NCBI GenBank assembly: GCA_003249935.1
Contig: QKHT01000214.1
Span: 1 to 64,000, forward strand
Direction: 5' to 3'
Source: Bacteroidota bacterium
GTDB lineage: Bacteria > Bacteroidota > Bacteroidia > Bacteroidales > UBA5342
DNA: 64,000 nucleotides
The position numbers were made by a program, and so were the translations under genes. The notes below the pieces were generated by a model that did not search any database, had not been told where the DNA came from, and saw only the letters and a list, made by a program, of their open reading frames with translations. Below are positions 8,401-17,778 of this stretch, piece after piece; position 1 is the first letter of the stretch; the number at the start of each line of letters is the position of its first letter.

Positions 8401-9470
8401 CCAATTATTTGGCTGAGTGCTTTACCTTTGAGTCCGAATGCCACACTCGATGGCATAATTTTTTGAAATTTAGGGTATTTTAGATTGACGTAATTGACGC
8501 CACCAAAATAGGTTCCTGCCCACATAATGTTATCGCGACTAAAGTACAGGGCGTAAACCGATTTGTCGTTTAAACCGTTGGCTTCTTCCGAAAACTGTTG
8601 ATTACAAGAGGTAAAGCGGTGTGTGTTACTATCGAAAATATAGATACCATTTTCGGTGCCAAGCCAAACATTACCCGATACATCGTAAGCCATTGCCCGG
8701 ATAAAATTGTCTTCCAACGGATTACGGAGATTTTCGGCCTGAAAATTCTGAAAAGTACCGGTTTTTACGTTTACCTGCACTAATCCGCTGGTGAACGTTC
8801 CGAAATAGAATGCCTCATCGCTGATGCGTAAAAAACAACCCGAAAAGTTATGAAGATATGTTTGGTTAACCTGTGCCAGCGTTATTTGGGTATTACCTGT
8901 GCTATCGATGATGCTGATACCGGCGGGCGACTGTATCACAAAACGATTGTCGTTTAATTTTAAAATGGACAAACATTGCCGCTGAAGGCGTTGTATTACT
9001 TCGCCTGTGCCGGGATTATATAAGAATAGGCCACGTCCGCATCCAAGGTATAGATTGCCATTCGGGCCATTTTCTAATGTATTTATTTTACCGGTAGGTT
9101 GGCTTAATTTTACCTGAAGCAGTTTATCGGCTATTGGGTCGAACCGGTATAAAAAGTCGTTGGTGCCGGTATACAGCGTGCGGTCGGCAGCTACAAATAC
9201 CATCCTGAATAGTGAAGAAACGGTACGGTTCATACTATCTTTTGGCGGATAATATACCGAAATATGTGTGCCATCGAAACGGTTCAATCCATCGCGGGTA
9301 GCCAGCCACATATAACCGGTATAATCCTGGGTAATTGCATACACAGTATTGTGCGATAATCCGCCGGTAGAGGTAAGATGTTTAAACTGCAAAGATTCGT
9401 TGGCAAAGCCACCCCACGACAAAGTAAGCCATGCAAGGGTTATTATCGTTTTAAAAAAAAGCCTGTTCAC
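5460..9470 (-). CDS. Hybrid two-component sensor/regulator (HTCS)
   Basis: At 1336 residues this is a full HTCS, the Bacteroidota one-protein sensor and transcription factor. Domains in order: signal peptide; periplasmic double beta-propeller of Reg_prop repeats (about 25-690); Y_Y_Y domain (about 700-765); transmembrane helix (about 772-796); HisKA with phospho-acceptor His near 833 (ISHELKTPL); HATPase (about 930-1050, GSGIGLALVKNM); response-regulator domain with Asp near 1131 (ILSDVMMPEMDG); AraC-type DNA-binding domain (about 1237-1336). HTCS proteins bind an oligosaccharide in the periplasm and switch on adjacent glycan-degradation genes. It is divergent from the lamin-tail/GH43 genes at 9767-17769, which are the likely targets. 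The ligand is not known; arabinan or xylan fragments would fit the GH43 neighbours. Confidence 0.95.
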   Translation of the reverse strand: MNRLFFKTIITLAWLTLSWGGFANESLQFKHLTSTGGLSHNTVYAITQDYTGYMWLATRDGLNRFDGTHISVYYPPKDSMNRTVSSLFRMVFVAADRTLYTGTNDFLYRFDPIADKLLQVKLSQPTGKINTLENGPNGNLYLGCGRGLFLYNPGTGEVIQRLQRQCLSILKLNDNRFVIQSPAGISIIDSTGNTQITLAQVNQTYLHNFSGCFLRISDEAFYFGTFTSGLVQVNVKTGTFQNFQAENLRNPLEDNFIRAMAYDVSGNVWLGTENGIYIFDSNTHRFTSCNQQFSEEANGLNDKSVYALYFSRDNIMWAGTYFGGVNYVNLKYPKFQKIMPSSVAFGLKGKALSQIIGLSENELMIATEDAGIARYNKTNNQFTHIVHNNSHNSISSNNVHALLKDNTGKIWCGTFMAGLNVFSAEGNITKQYVNIPGDDHSLANNSVYSLLQSGFDHKIWIGTMNGINLYDPATGKLSGTSQPELSNVFAYHLFEDHLKNIWICTNNRGIFQYNPSTGALKYLNDDLKNIIGRQCIYGIEDSKYRLWFGFQESGMVMYDPKTNTIAGYNTDNGLQNSTVYSILEDNAGYIWFSTNKGLGRLNPQTGKINEFTQAHGLSANQFNFRSAYKDQNGMLYFGSVNGLTMFNPNEIIGEPKTMPFCVVQMTAANPKVKFGQEVIFSNNNYPDNITLRYEQNTFAISFTGINYLSAENNRYRCKLEGFDNGWHNLAQSTTATYTNIPPGHYRFKIEVNNADGLWISPETTLNITVKPPFYLTWLAYIVYFIIGIILLIFSRRFILFRQREKHKLELATIEKEKSIELTRQKLNFYTLISHELKTPLTLILASADKLLGRENSESDITFLTNIRRNSHRLLQLINQLIDFRKIETNDIKVKMAEGELIGFLHDIFKGYIPLFNEKRLTYSFGSSETELYAFFDGDKLMKIVSNLLTNAFTYAKMEGMVSFGIKLNHTQDTHQLQIIVQNTGKLLTHDQIANAFVLFDSSSDTKTLLSGSGIGLALVKNMVSLLEGTIHFTSTIEHGNMVTVVIPLALSDHSNILAEPLTANEHINSNMDPTFKETQSQEKPTLLIIEDSSELSQFLNDHFSANYIVKVAENGREALTLLTSVQPDIILSDVMMPEMDGLTFCKSLKNNLETSHIPIVMLSAKSAAEARIDALEAGADTFIAKPFEIQELSLLLRNMMRRRNIIKNNLVAGKTPSTAEDNMSIRDRSFINQLTQIVHNHLDDGALDVEFLTREAGISRTMLHVKLRKLANMSATEFINTLRLAEACKLLDGGVLTVSEVAYATGFNDPNYFSKLFKKLYRVSPSEYRQGLRSED

Positions 9471-9766
9471 AGTATGATGTATTTAAAGCAAATATAGCAA
9501 CTTTTATGTTTACCGAACCTGAGTTTTAACGATTGGAGGATATGAACTTTAATTATATTCCGAATTTAAAAAATAGAAAATCAATGTGTTAACGAATTTT
9601 TGTACGCAAGATATATTCAGTGCTGAACATATGTCTTCGCTTTGCGAACATAATTCATGACGAAATATTTGAATGATAAATACCTTTACAAAAGACTGTA
9701 ACAAATGCAATGAGTTTACAATAGGAGCTAATACAATTTATTACTAATCATTCTTATTATTTTATT
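9471..9766. promoter_or_regulatory. Divergent control region with HTCS promoter
   Basis: This 296-base gap separates the HTCS gene from the divergent lamin-tail gene. On the minus strand TATATTTG (9489-9496) matches the Bacteroidota -7 box TAnnTTTG, about 18 bases before the HTCS start; the -33 element is weak. No clear consensus is visible before 9767, as expected for a promoter that needs an activator. I see no gene, but an AraC-type HTCS binding site would be expected here. Confidence 0.5.
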
Positions 9767-12700
9767 ATGAAAACCAGTTTTTCGTTTAAGTTTTTCAAGC
9801 CGGTTGTCACGGCACTGATGCTGATGTTTGCAGGAAACATCATGGCACAGTATTTCGTGGCATATCCGAAGCTGGCTCCGGCCGACACGGTGCCCAACGA
9901 CAGTGTAATTATTTCGGAGGTTTTGCCAACAAACAGTGGTTCGCACGGGTATCTCGAAATAACCAATAATTGTTCGCGAACCATTAATTTGGCTAACTTC
10001 TTTTTTCAGGGTCGCTATCCGTTCAGAGGCGAAGATTTTTTGTCGCCATCGGCCAACAGGGCCAACCTTACCGGCACACTGGCCCCCGGAAAATCGTTTA
10101 TTCTCTTATTGCCAACACCAAATGGCGCATTAGATCCGTTCAACAACTTTTTGTACCCCGGTGCATATTTTTCGCCCAAGGCGTTGTATGAGGCATCGGA
10201 TATGATTTATGTAGGGGAAAGTATGCGCTATTTTAATCAGTATGCCTTGTACTCGAGGTATTTGAATACAGCCACTCAAAAGATAGATAGTGCTATCATA
10301 GATGTGTTTAATGTAAAGGCTAACGATGTGGCCTCTAATGCCCCCATAGCGGGGTTTAGTGGTTCAAACATCACAAAGGTATGGGTTCGGAAATCAAATA
10401 TTGTTACAGGAAATAGAACCAATTGGGATCTTTCGCGCGGAACCGATTTAGTGGATTCAGAATGGTTGCCTTTGCCGCGCAGCAGTGTGGGAAAATATTA
10501 CGATATGCAATATTCTACACTAAAAAATTTTAAAATGGGTAACATCGCAACCATTAAACCACTAAACGGTATACAAACAGATTTTGCCAACAAAAGGGTT
10601 ACTTTACCCTATGGAATTTCGCGCGATTCGGTTTTTCGTAAATTTAACTATGGCCCCGGCATTGGCTGGGAATTTGCTTTTGGTCCGTTAGATTCGGCCA
10701 ACCATTATGTTCAAAACGGCGATACGCTTATATTTTACGAATTAACAAATACGCTTTCCACGTATAAGTTGGTCGCAACGGTAAATGCACCGGACAACGG
10801 ATTTAACAAAGTGCGCCCGGTTCGGTTACCAAACGGCAACCGTACACTGTTTTCGCCTGTATACCATATTAGCGATGGTTATTCGCCCGATAGTATAAGC
10901 GGAATGCCATTTGCAATTAGAACAGATACTTTGCTTAAATATGTTGTGGTTGAAGCTGGTTGCAGCTACATCTGGAATTTTGTGGATGGTGTAACACGGC
11001 CCGACCTTAAATATGGCGATCAGTTAATTGTGAGTGCGCCTAACGGCAACAAAAAGGTTTACAAAATTACACCCGATGCCTATTTCCCATCGCACGAGGC
11101 TATGTTGAAAACGGTTGTCTTTCCGGGGGTAAATGTGTTTGTAAATCAAAAAACATACGATGTAACCGACACACTATATACATTTATCAATACGCAACCA
11201 AATTACAATATTGCTTTGCCATCGGAAGTAGAGCAGGTGCCGCCGATGATTGTGACCTTAATGAGCGATAAAGCCCGATACAAAATTGAGAGGGCAAAAA
11301 ACCTTACAGGCACAGTAGCAGAGCGAACCACTAAGGTCGTAGTTACTGCCGAAGACGACACCACAAAATTTACGTACAACTTTGTTTTTGAGTTGAAAAG
11401 AGAAGAACCGGCATTGGACTACACTTTGTTTTTTAGTGACCTTGCTACGGACTGGGGAAGTTTTATTAATGGATATACCACTCAGATATACAATCCTTTT
11501 GATGAACCGGTTGATTTTTCGGAGTACTTTTTATGTAATGCCAACGACAATTCGTTTAATGCAACAACTTTTATGACCGCCAAGGTAAAAAACAATGCCA
11601 ATCCCGACCAGTGGATTTTCCGTCCGGGGTTCAGGCCAATAAAAGATATTACCGGCGAAGTATTTTGGCAAATTGATCCATATCAGTCGCGTACCAACAT
11701 AATGCCCAAGTCGGTGTTTAATATTACGCATGCCAGGGGGTATCCTTTCGAGGGCAATGGTGCCAGTGTCGAATTGTACGATAAGGTCGATTTGCGCGTT
11801 TTTGGGCCTAACCTGCCATATTACGATAATTTGCTCAAGCAGACTATTCCGGATATTTACGGCACAAAAAAATCGGTTTGGCACAATTTTACGACCTGGC
11901 ATTGCGGGCAGTTAGGTAAATCGTACTGGTTATACAAAATTAAAAACGACTCGGTAAAAGATGGTTTAAAACCAATATACGATCTTAAAAACGATTACGA
12001 AGTGGTCGATGTAATTAATGGCTGGAGTTTCCAAAGCAAATCGTGGTTAATCTTCGACCGCGTTAATGGTCGCGATACGGTTTACGACGGAGCATACAAA
12101 CCTTGGGTTTCTACATCCAATTTGTATCGCAAACCCGAAGTGTACAAAGGAAATCCTGTGGAGCATGGTTCGTTCGGATATGGTGACATTGATGGAATTA
12201 CCAAAAAGGTAACTGTGGGACAGGTTGGTGAATGGGTCGACTACTCTGGCGAAGCCATTGTGGTTGCAGGCGACCGCAGCGACCAAAACCGGCCGGATGC
12301 AACATCGCGGAAGCGATTTGGTCATCATACCATGAATTATTCGGGACATATTCCGTATGTAACATCGAATGTCTATCTCGTATCGCTTGGAATAAGCGAT
12401 GTACAAACTATTTCGGGGATGCCGCAAACCACTACTGTGGGCGAATTGCTTGCCAATTTAAACAAGCCGAACAGCAATATGAAATTGGTTGTACGTAATG
12501 CATCGAAACTGCCCAAGCAAAACAACGATGTGCTTGAATCTACCGACATGCTTACGAGTTATTCGGCTCGCGGATTAGACAGTGTGGTTTATAAGTTTGT
12601 ATTTGGTTTGCTCGATAACAATATTACGATTTCGTCTTCAAAGTATGTTATAACAGTATCGTCCGACAAAAAAACGGGGGTGATCTCAGGCATCGAATTT

Positions 12701-13438
12701 GGTTCGACCCTTAAAGCTGTTTTCGAAGCGTTGCAAAAACCGGCTTTGGCTAAAATGTATGCCACCGATGGTGCTGCTGGTATTGTACCTTTTGAAACAA
12801 CCACGTTCGATACGCTGTTAATAAAACAGGGACTCAGGGCACAAACAAAGGCAACATCGGCCACGTTTGCAGAAGTAGTGGCTCAAAATGGCGATAAATG
12901 TATTTATTCGCTGCAATTCAAGGCCGCTTCGTTGCCAATATTGTTATCCAATGTGTATACGGTAAATAATGCCGGAAAATTTGTGGATGCGGTTATACTT
13001 ACTTCGGTTCAAAACTTGTTATCCAAACTTTATACAATGCCGGGTTACAAACTGAAGGTAATCAATAAATTAGGACAGGACCGGCCTTCGGGAGGTATTT
13101 TCAGCGACGATAAAGTGGTGATGTACAACGAAAATAATCCACAAGAACAATATGCTTATTATTTGAACTGTTTTAATGAGCAAATTTTTGATGCTGTGGC
13201 AGAAAACAGAGTCTCTTTGGTTTCGGTATTTCCTAACCCCACCTCGGGAAAGATTACCGTTTCGGCCAAAGGATTACAGCATATAAAAATTCTTGATTTT
13301 TCGGGAAGAGTTGTCTGCAACATTGCCGCAAAGGGTAATGCCATGAATGTATCTTTGCCAAAAGTTGGGGGCGTATATTTTGTGACCGTTAAATATAGCG
13401 ACAAAACAGAAACGCATAAAATTGTGAATATCAACTAA
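9767..13438 (+). CDS. Large secreted lamin-tail protein, T9SS sorted
   Basis: The 1223-residue protein has a signal peptide (residues 1-27, ending MFAGNIMAQ). An N-terminal lamin-tail-like (LTD) beta-sandwich follows (VIISEVLPTNSGSHGYLEITN, about 46-130). A second LTD-like unit starts near residue 560 (YTTQIYNPFDEPVDFSEYFLC). The last 75 residues form a T9SS type A sorting domain (VFPNPTSGKITVSAKGLQ, ending in KIVNIN). The rest is beta-rich and unfamiliar. LTD proteins often bind surfaces or nucleic acid or join to hydrolases, but no catalytic domain is visible here. The gene is divergent from the HTCS, ends in a strong terminator, and precedes the GH43 genes, so a surface glycan-binding or scaffold role is plausible but not shown. 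Confidence 0.75.
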   Translation: MKTSFSFKFFKPVVTALMLMFAGNIMAQYFVAYPKLAPADTVPNDSVIISEVLPTNSGSHGYLEITNNCSRTINLANFFFQGRYPFRGEDFLSPSANRANLTGTLAPGKSFILLLPTPNGALDPFNNFLYPGAYFSPKALYEASDMIYVGESMRYFNQYALYSRYLNTATQKIDSAIIDVFNVKANDVASNAPIAGFSGSNITKVWVRKSNIVTGNRTNWDLSRGTDLVDSEWLPLPRSSVGKYYDMQYSTLKNFKMGNIATIKPLNGIQTDFANKRVTLPYGISRDSVFRKFNYGPGIGWEFAFGPLDSANHYVQNGDTLIFYELTNTLSTYKLVATVNAPDNGFNKVRPVRLPNGNRTLFSPVYHISDGYSPDSISGMPFAIRTDTLLKYVVVEAGCSYIWNFVDGVTRPDLKYGDQLIVSAPNGNKKVYKITPDAYFPSHEAMLKTVVFPGVNVFVNQKTYDVTDTLYTFINTQPNYNIALPSEVEQVPPMIVTLMSDKARYKIERAKNLTGTVAERTTKVVVTAEDDTTKFTYNFVFELKREEPALDYTLFFSDLATDWGSFINGYTTQIYNPFDEPVDFSEYFLCNANDNSFNATTFMTAKVKNNANPDQWIFRPGFRPIKDITGEVFWQIDPYQSRTNIMPKSVFNITHARGYPFEGNGASVELYDKVDLRVFGPNLPYYDNLLKQTIPDIYGTKKSVWHNFTTWHCGQLGKSYWLYKIKNDSVKDGLKPIYDLKNDYEVVDVINGWSFQSKSWLIFDRVNGRDTVYDGAYKPWVSTSNLYRKPEVYKGNPVEHGSFGYGDIDGITKKVTVGQVGEWVDYSGEAIVVAGDRSDQNRPDATSRKRFGHHTMNYSGHIPYVTSNVYLVSLGISDVQTISGMPQTTTVGELLANLNKPNSNMKLVVRNASKLPKQNNDVLESTDMLTSYSARGLDSVVYKFVFGLLDNNITISSSKYVITVSSDKKTGVISGIEFGSTLKAVFEALQKPALAKMYATDGAAGIVPFETTTFDTLLIKQGLRAQTKATSATFAEVVAQNGDKCIYSLQFKAASLPILLSNVYTVNNAGKFVDAVILTSVQNLLSKLYTMPGYKLKVINKLGQDRPSGGIFSDDKVVMYNENNPQEQYAYYLNCFNEQIFDAVAENRVSLVSVFPNPTSGKITVSAKGLQHIKILDFSGRVVCNIAAKGNAMNVSLPKVGGVYFVTVKYSDKTETHKIVNIN

Positions 13439-13444
13439 TTTACA

Positions 13445-13484
13445 AAAGGGATTAATGCGTTATAACAGCATTAATCCCTTTTTA
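13445..13484 (+). terminator. Terminator after the lamin-tail gene
   Basis: AAAGGGATTAATGC and its exact inverse GCATTAATCCCTTT (13445-13458 and 13468-13481) with a 9-base loop, then a short T-run. It separates the lamin-tail gene from the GH43 gene, which begins 12 bases later, so read-through or a second promoter is needed for the enzyme genes. Confidence 0.85.
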
Positions 13485-13495
13485 TATGATTTTGA

Positions 13496-16400
13496 ATGAA
13501 TTTAAAGATAACAATATTTTTAGCCTTTGCATTACTTGGTATTCTGCAGGTAAAACCAGTAGATAATCCGGTAGTAACCATATACGATGGGTGCATTATG
13601 CGGTTTGGCGGTAATTTTTATGCCATGGGAACCGGTACATCCGGCAATATATACTGGTCGGCCGATCTGGTCCATTGGTCGGGGCCTAAATTGGTGGCTT
13701 ATTCCAACGAAGCACAATGGCTGTCGAATACCAGTTACCAGGGATACGACGAATATCCACGCATTGGTGCGGGCGATTTGTTATATTACAATGGCTTATT
13801 TCATATTTACTTTAATGGTATTGGCCATTCGGTTTCATTGTGGCCAACCGAAAAATTTAAAGAGACTTCGATTACCGAACCGTTTAATGTATGGGATATC
13901 GATCCGCAATTGTTTATAGACGACGATGGTTCGCCCATATTTATAAAAAAAGTACAGTCTGTAAATCCAATTACCGGTGCCAATCTTGGTTCAGACCCAA
14001 AACAAACCTGGATGTTTCCGCTCAAAACGCCATTTAGTTTTGGTGCCAACCCCGTTACCGGCGACAAACAGGGCGTTTTTCTCAATTCCGGCGAAAAAGG
14101 CCGCAACGATTTGATTGATAAAAATAATTTTGAAGGCCCCGAGCTTTACAAATACCGCAATTGTTACTATTTGCTCAATGCTGCAAATTGCATGAGTGCA
14201 CGAACCGGACTTTATAATTCGTATCTCACAACGGCACCTTCGCTGGCTTCGTTACACAATAATCAAAAGTATCCGCTGCCACCATTAGAGCGGAATCTCG
14301 AACGGTTTCACCGACAGTACAAAGTATTGGCCCCATTTGCCGAATATGGCGAGTGGAAAGGTCGCATGGTAACCACTTCTCCATCGGCCAATTGGGTTAA
14401 TCCCGATTTCGACGACAGTACCTGGCCTCTGAAAAGCATGGGCATCGGTGCGCCAAAGCAGGATCGTGCAGTAGACATTCGCCATGTACGTACACTTTGG
14501 AACGATACATGGGCTCAGGTATGGATACGACGCGAATTTACAATAGACGAACTACCGGCAAATCCGTTTCTGCTTTACCATCTCGAGGGTGGAGCCGAAT
14601 ATTATCTTAATGGGGTAAAAATTTTTACCGAAACGGGTTCGTGGAATGCCTACCGCACAAAAGAAATTCCAGGTTCGGCATTTGTTAAAGGGCGAAATGT
14701 TTTGGCCATAAGGTGTACACCAGCCAGTAATACGCGATATATGGATGTTGGTGTTTACGATGCCGGTTCACTCAAAACAGAACAGCCGGTTGTAGGTCCA
14801 TCGCAGCCAAACCTTTTTACCGGCCTTAACGGATTCGAACAGTTTGTGGCATACAAAGCTTTTTGGAACGGCGTTTCGGGGCAGGGTGTCGACAGGGTTT
14901 TTTATTACAACAAGGAGATGGTTATGGACGGACCAACAACTGCTTCGTCCAATGGGATACATTACAATCCGTCGCGACCATCACTTTACGAGAGTTTTGC
15001 CACTGTGCCCGATACAAAATTTTGGGAGTATAAACTATCGGATTGGAAGGTATCGGCCGATAAGCTGCTACCACAAAGTGATTATTCGCAAGTCATTACC
15101 AAAGGCAAAACCGGTAATTATTTTATCGAAGTATCATTTTCACTGCCAAAATTGATTGACGCTAATGCGGGGCTGTTTGTAGCGTATGCCAACGAACGCA
15201 ACAATGTATCGGTCGTTATTTCCCGAAAGAACAATACCTGGGCTGTACGCACACTAACCGATTCGGTTTTAAATACAAAAACGTTTGCACTTCCCGATAA
15301 TTTTATGTTTTTTGAACCCAATACCTTCCTTCAGGAAACGACTCCCGCTATTCACGAACTGAGGGCTTACCGCAACGGTACACATTTATCAATTTGGCTC
15401 GATCATTTCTTGCTCACAAAAGATTCTGATGTTTTGTTGCCATCGGCCGATGCGATGAAAACCGGTATATTTCAATCGGGAAAACAAGCCGTGTTTGAGC
15501 ATCTTACCATGACAAAAGGCTGGGATGAGTGGGATAAAAATATTACAGGCTGGGATAATGTTGAGGAAAAATGGAGCGTTTCCGAAAATGGATTGTCGCC
15601 AATAGACACCAATACAACCACAAACATTATAACGAAAGGCGATTTTCTTACCAATTACAATTTCGAATGTAATGTCGATCTGAAATACATTACCGATACC
15701 AATGTCGTTAATATTTTTCCGGTTTATACCAATGCCGATAACTTTGTTAAGGCATCTTTCGATACAAAACGCAATAGTTGGGTCGTGTCGGGTAAGGTAC
15801 AAGGTGCCATTTTCGATACACAAACGCTGCCGCTTGCCACCAAAGTAATGCGTGGACATGAACTGGATGCCACATACAATGGTACACCACCGCCGGTATA
15901 CAGGTACAAACTGAAAGGCGAAAGCAAAATATCGCAAATCGCTATACTGTGGATGGAAGGTAGCTATCCGTTTCTTACAGCCACTTTCGGCTTGCCACAA
16001 AAAGTAGCGGTTCAGTATAAAAACAGCAAGGGCCTCTGGCAAACTGTGACCAATCAGTATGGTAGAGCTCAAAAATTCTCGGAATACAATACCATCACTT
16101 TCGATCCCGTAGTTACATCCGAATTCAGGGTTGTAATTACGCAAAATGGTGCAACACCATGCCGGCCTTATGATATTGAAGTCACGGTAGATCAACCCTC
16201 CACCTTCTTCTTTCGCTCGGTTCGAACCGGAAATCGGCTTCAGCTTTTTTATAATAATGAACCACTTGCTGTTGTTAATGGCGCATTTCCGGCATCGGGA
16301 GTGGCTTTGGCGGCCAATACCGCCAACTGTACCTTTAACGGCATAATGTGCTACCAAAACACCTTAATGGATGTGTCCGAAATTTCGACAAATGTGATTG

Positions 16401-16642
16401 CAACAAATCAAGTAAACAGCGATTTTGAAGTAGTGGCAGTAAACCAAAAACTAACGATTAAAACTGCATCTTCCATGCCGTATACGGTGGAAGTTTATAA
16501 TCAACGCGGCTGTAAAATCTGTCAATTTGGTGAAATGGTTGGCAGCAAGCAGTTAAAAATAAATGAATTGAATCACAATCTGTATATTGTAAAAATTAAA
16601 ACTATTGATAATAAAGTCATTACAAGAAAAATAATTATTTAA
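13496..16642 (+). CDS. Multidomain GH43 glycosidase with inserted binding domain, T9SS sorted
   Basis: A 1048-residue secreted protein. After a signal peptide comes a GH43 five-bladed propeller (about 25-310): WDIDPQLFIDDDGS holds a candidate catalytic Asp and NFEGPELYKYRNCYYL the candidate acid Glu. A beta-galactosidase-type jelly-roll sugar-binding domain follows at about 315-425 (NPDFDDSTWPLKSMG, HLEGGAEYYLNGVKIF). After it the propeller appears to resume (NGFEQFVAYKAFWNG, about 443-495), so the jelly-roll looks inserted inside the catalytic fold. Two laminin-G-like sandwiches follow (about 505-670 and 680-930), one interrupted by a discoidin-like stretch, and a T9SS sorting domain ends the protein. 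GH43 enzymes cleave arabinofuranose or xylose linkages. It precedes a second GH43 gene by two bases. Confidence 0.82.
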   Translation: MNLKITIFLAFALLGILQVKPVDNPVVTIYDGCIMRFGGNFYAMGTGTSGNIYWSADLVHWSGPKLVAYSNEAQWLSNTSYQGYDEYPRIGAGDLLYYNGLFHIYFNGIGHSVSLWPTEKFKETSITEPFNVWDIDPQLFIDDDGSPIFIKKVQSVNPITGANLGSDPKQTWMFPLKTPFSFGANPVTGDKQGVFLNSGEKGRNDLIDKNNFEGPELYKYRNCYYLLNAANCMSARTGLYNSYLTTAPSLASLHNNQKYPLPPLERNLERFHRQYKVLAPFAEYGEWKGRMVTTSPSANWVNPDFDDSTWPLKSMGIGAPKQDRAVDIRHVRTLWNDTWAQVWIRREFTIDELPANPFLLYHLEGGAEYYLNGVKIFTETGSWNAYRTKEIPGSAFVKGRNVLAIRCTPASNTRYMDVGVYDAGSLKTEQPVVGPSQPNLFTGLNGFEQFVAYKAFWNGVSGQGVDRVFYYNKEMVMDGPTTASSNGIHYNPSRPSLYESFATVPDTKFWEYKLSDWKVSADKLLPQSDYSQVITKGKTGNYFIEVSFSLPKLIDANAGLFVAYANERNNVSVVISRKNNTWAVRTLTDSVLNTKTFALPDNFMFFEPNTFLQETTPAIHELRAYRNGTHLSIWLDHFLLTKDSDVLLPSADAMKTGIFQSGKQAVFEHLTMTKGWDEWDKNITGWDNVEEKWSVSENGLSPIDTNTTTNIITKGDFLTNYNFECNVDLKYITDTNVVNIFPVYTNADNFVKASFDTKRNSWVVSGKVQGAIFDTQTLPLATKVMRGHELDATYNGTPPPVYRYKLKGESKISQIAILWMEGSYPFLTATFGLPQKVAVQYKNSKGLWQTVTNQYGRAQKFSEYNTITFDPVVTSEFRVVITQNGATPCRPYDIEVTVDQPSTFFFRSVRTGNRLQLFYNNEPLAVVNGAFPASGVALAANTANCTFNGIMCYQNTLMDVSEISTNVIATNQVNSDFEVVAVNQKLTIKTASSMPYTVEVYNQRGCKICQFGEMVGSKQLKINELNHNLYIVKIKTIDNKVITRKIII

Positions 16643-16644
16643 CA

Positions 16645-17769
16645 ATGAAACATAAATTAGTCTTTTCACTTCTTATTTTCAGTGCATTAACCATTAATGG
16701 TTGCAAGGCTCAGATAAGCGATGCGTATGCTCCGGTTGGCAGCAAATTACTTACTGTACCACCATGTGTAAAACCAATTTTAAACGAGTGGATGCGCGAC
16801 GCTTTTGTAATGTATGGCGACAACGGGTACTATTATCTTATTGGAACAACCGCCACTCCGGGGCGAACCTTTCCGGGGCAGGTGCATTGCTGGGACTGGA
16901 ACGATGGGATTTATCTCTGGCGATCTAAAGATATGAAAAATTGGGAATCGCGCGGGCTAATCTGGTCGTATCAAAAAGATGCAACTTGGCAAAAAACAGG
17001 TAAACCTGTTAAGCCCAAGGCAAAATCGGTCAATAACGATCCGCTCGACTCGATCTATCGCGCTTTGTGGGCACCGGAATTGCATTACATCAAAAGTAAA
17101 AAACAATGGCTTATTGCAGCGTGCCAAAATGGAGGCGCGGGGTCATTTATACTCAAAAGTACATCGGGCAATCCCGAAGGGCCTTATGTAAATATCGAAG
17201 GTAATCAAAGCGGTCCACTGTTTCCGAATATCGACCTTAGTTTGTTCGAAGACGACAATGGCGATGTATATGCCGTTGGGCATAACCATTATATTGCCAA
17301 AATGAAACCGGATTTGAGCGATATTGCCGAGCCCTTTAAAAAATTCGTTGAAACACCTTATAAGCCCGAGCCCTACATCGAGGGGGTATATCTGTCTAAA
17401 AACAACGGCAAATACCAGCTTTTACAAACCGTGTGGAGCATAAAACAAAAGGACGGTTCGTACAAATACAACCGCGATGGCGAAAACCAAGGCAAGGAAG
17501 TACATAGCTACGATGTGGTTGTGGCCGAAGCCGATAATATTTATGGTCCTTATGGCAAACGTTACCCGGCCATTCTCGAAGGCGGGCACAACAACCTGTT
17601 TCAGGACCCTGCCGGCGAATGGTGGAGTACCACGTTCTTCAATCCGCGTGGCGAACGTGGCAAAACTTTTCCAGTAACCTGTAGGCCTGCCGTTGTTGCT
17701 GTAAAATGGAACAATGGCAAATTAATGCCCGACATCGAACGCAACGAAGCCTTTTATAAAGGCATGTAA
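16645..17769 (+). CDS. GH43 family lipoprotein
   Basis: The 374-residue protein starts with a lipoprotein signal (ALTINGCKAQ, Cys near residue 20), so it is probably anchored in the outer membrane. The rest is one GH43 propeller. Candidate catalytic residues sit in WMRDAFVMYGDNGYYYLIG (Asp base, near 53), the middle Asp in SLFEDDNGDVYAV (near 198), and the Glu acid in EPYIEGVYLS (near 239). A likely substrate is an arabinose- or xylose-containing polysaccharide or the oligosaccharides released by the larger GH43 enzyme just upstream. The start ATG is two bases after the previous stop, so the two enzymes are one transcript. A terminator follows within 25 bases. Confidence 0.88.
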   Translation: MKHKLVFSLLIFSALTINGCKAQISDAYAPVGSKLLTVPPCVKPILNEWMRDAFVMYGDNGYYYLIGTTATPGRTFPGQVHCWDWNDGIYLWRSKDMKNWESRGLIWSYQKDATWQKTGKPVKPKAKSVNNDPLDSIYRALWAPELHYIKSKKQWLIAACQNGGAGSFILKSTSGNPEGPYVNIEGNQSGPLFPNIDLSLFEDDNGDVYAVGHNHYIAKMKPDLSDIAEPFKKFVETPYKPEPYIEGVYLSKNNGKYQLLQTVWSIKQKDGSYKYNRDGENQGKEVHSYDVVVAEADNIYGPYGKRYPAILEGGHNNLFQDPAGEWWSTTFFNPRGERGKTFPVTCRPAVVAVKWNNGKLMPDIERNEAFYKGM

Positions 17770-17778
17770 AACATAGCA

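Noticed and set aside
15389-16357. 322-residue minus-strand frame
   Set aside because: It lies wholly inside the GH43 gene on the other strand and shows no family features; it reflects codon use of the real gene.
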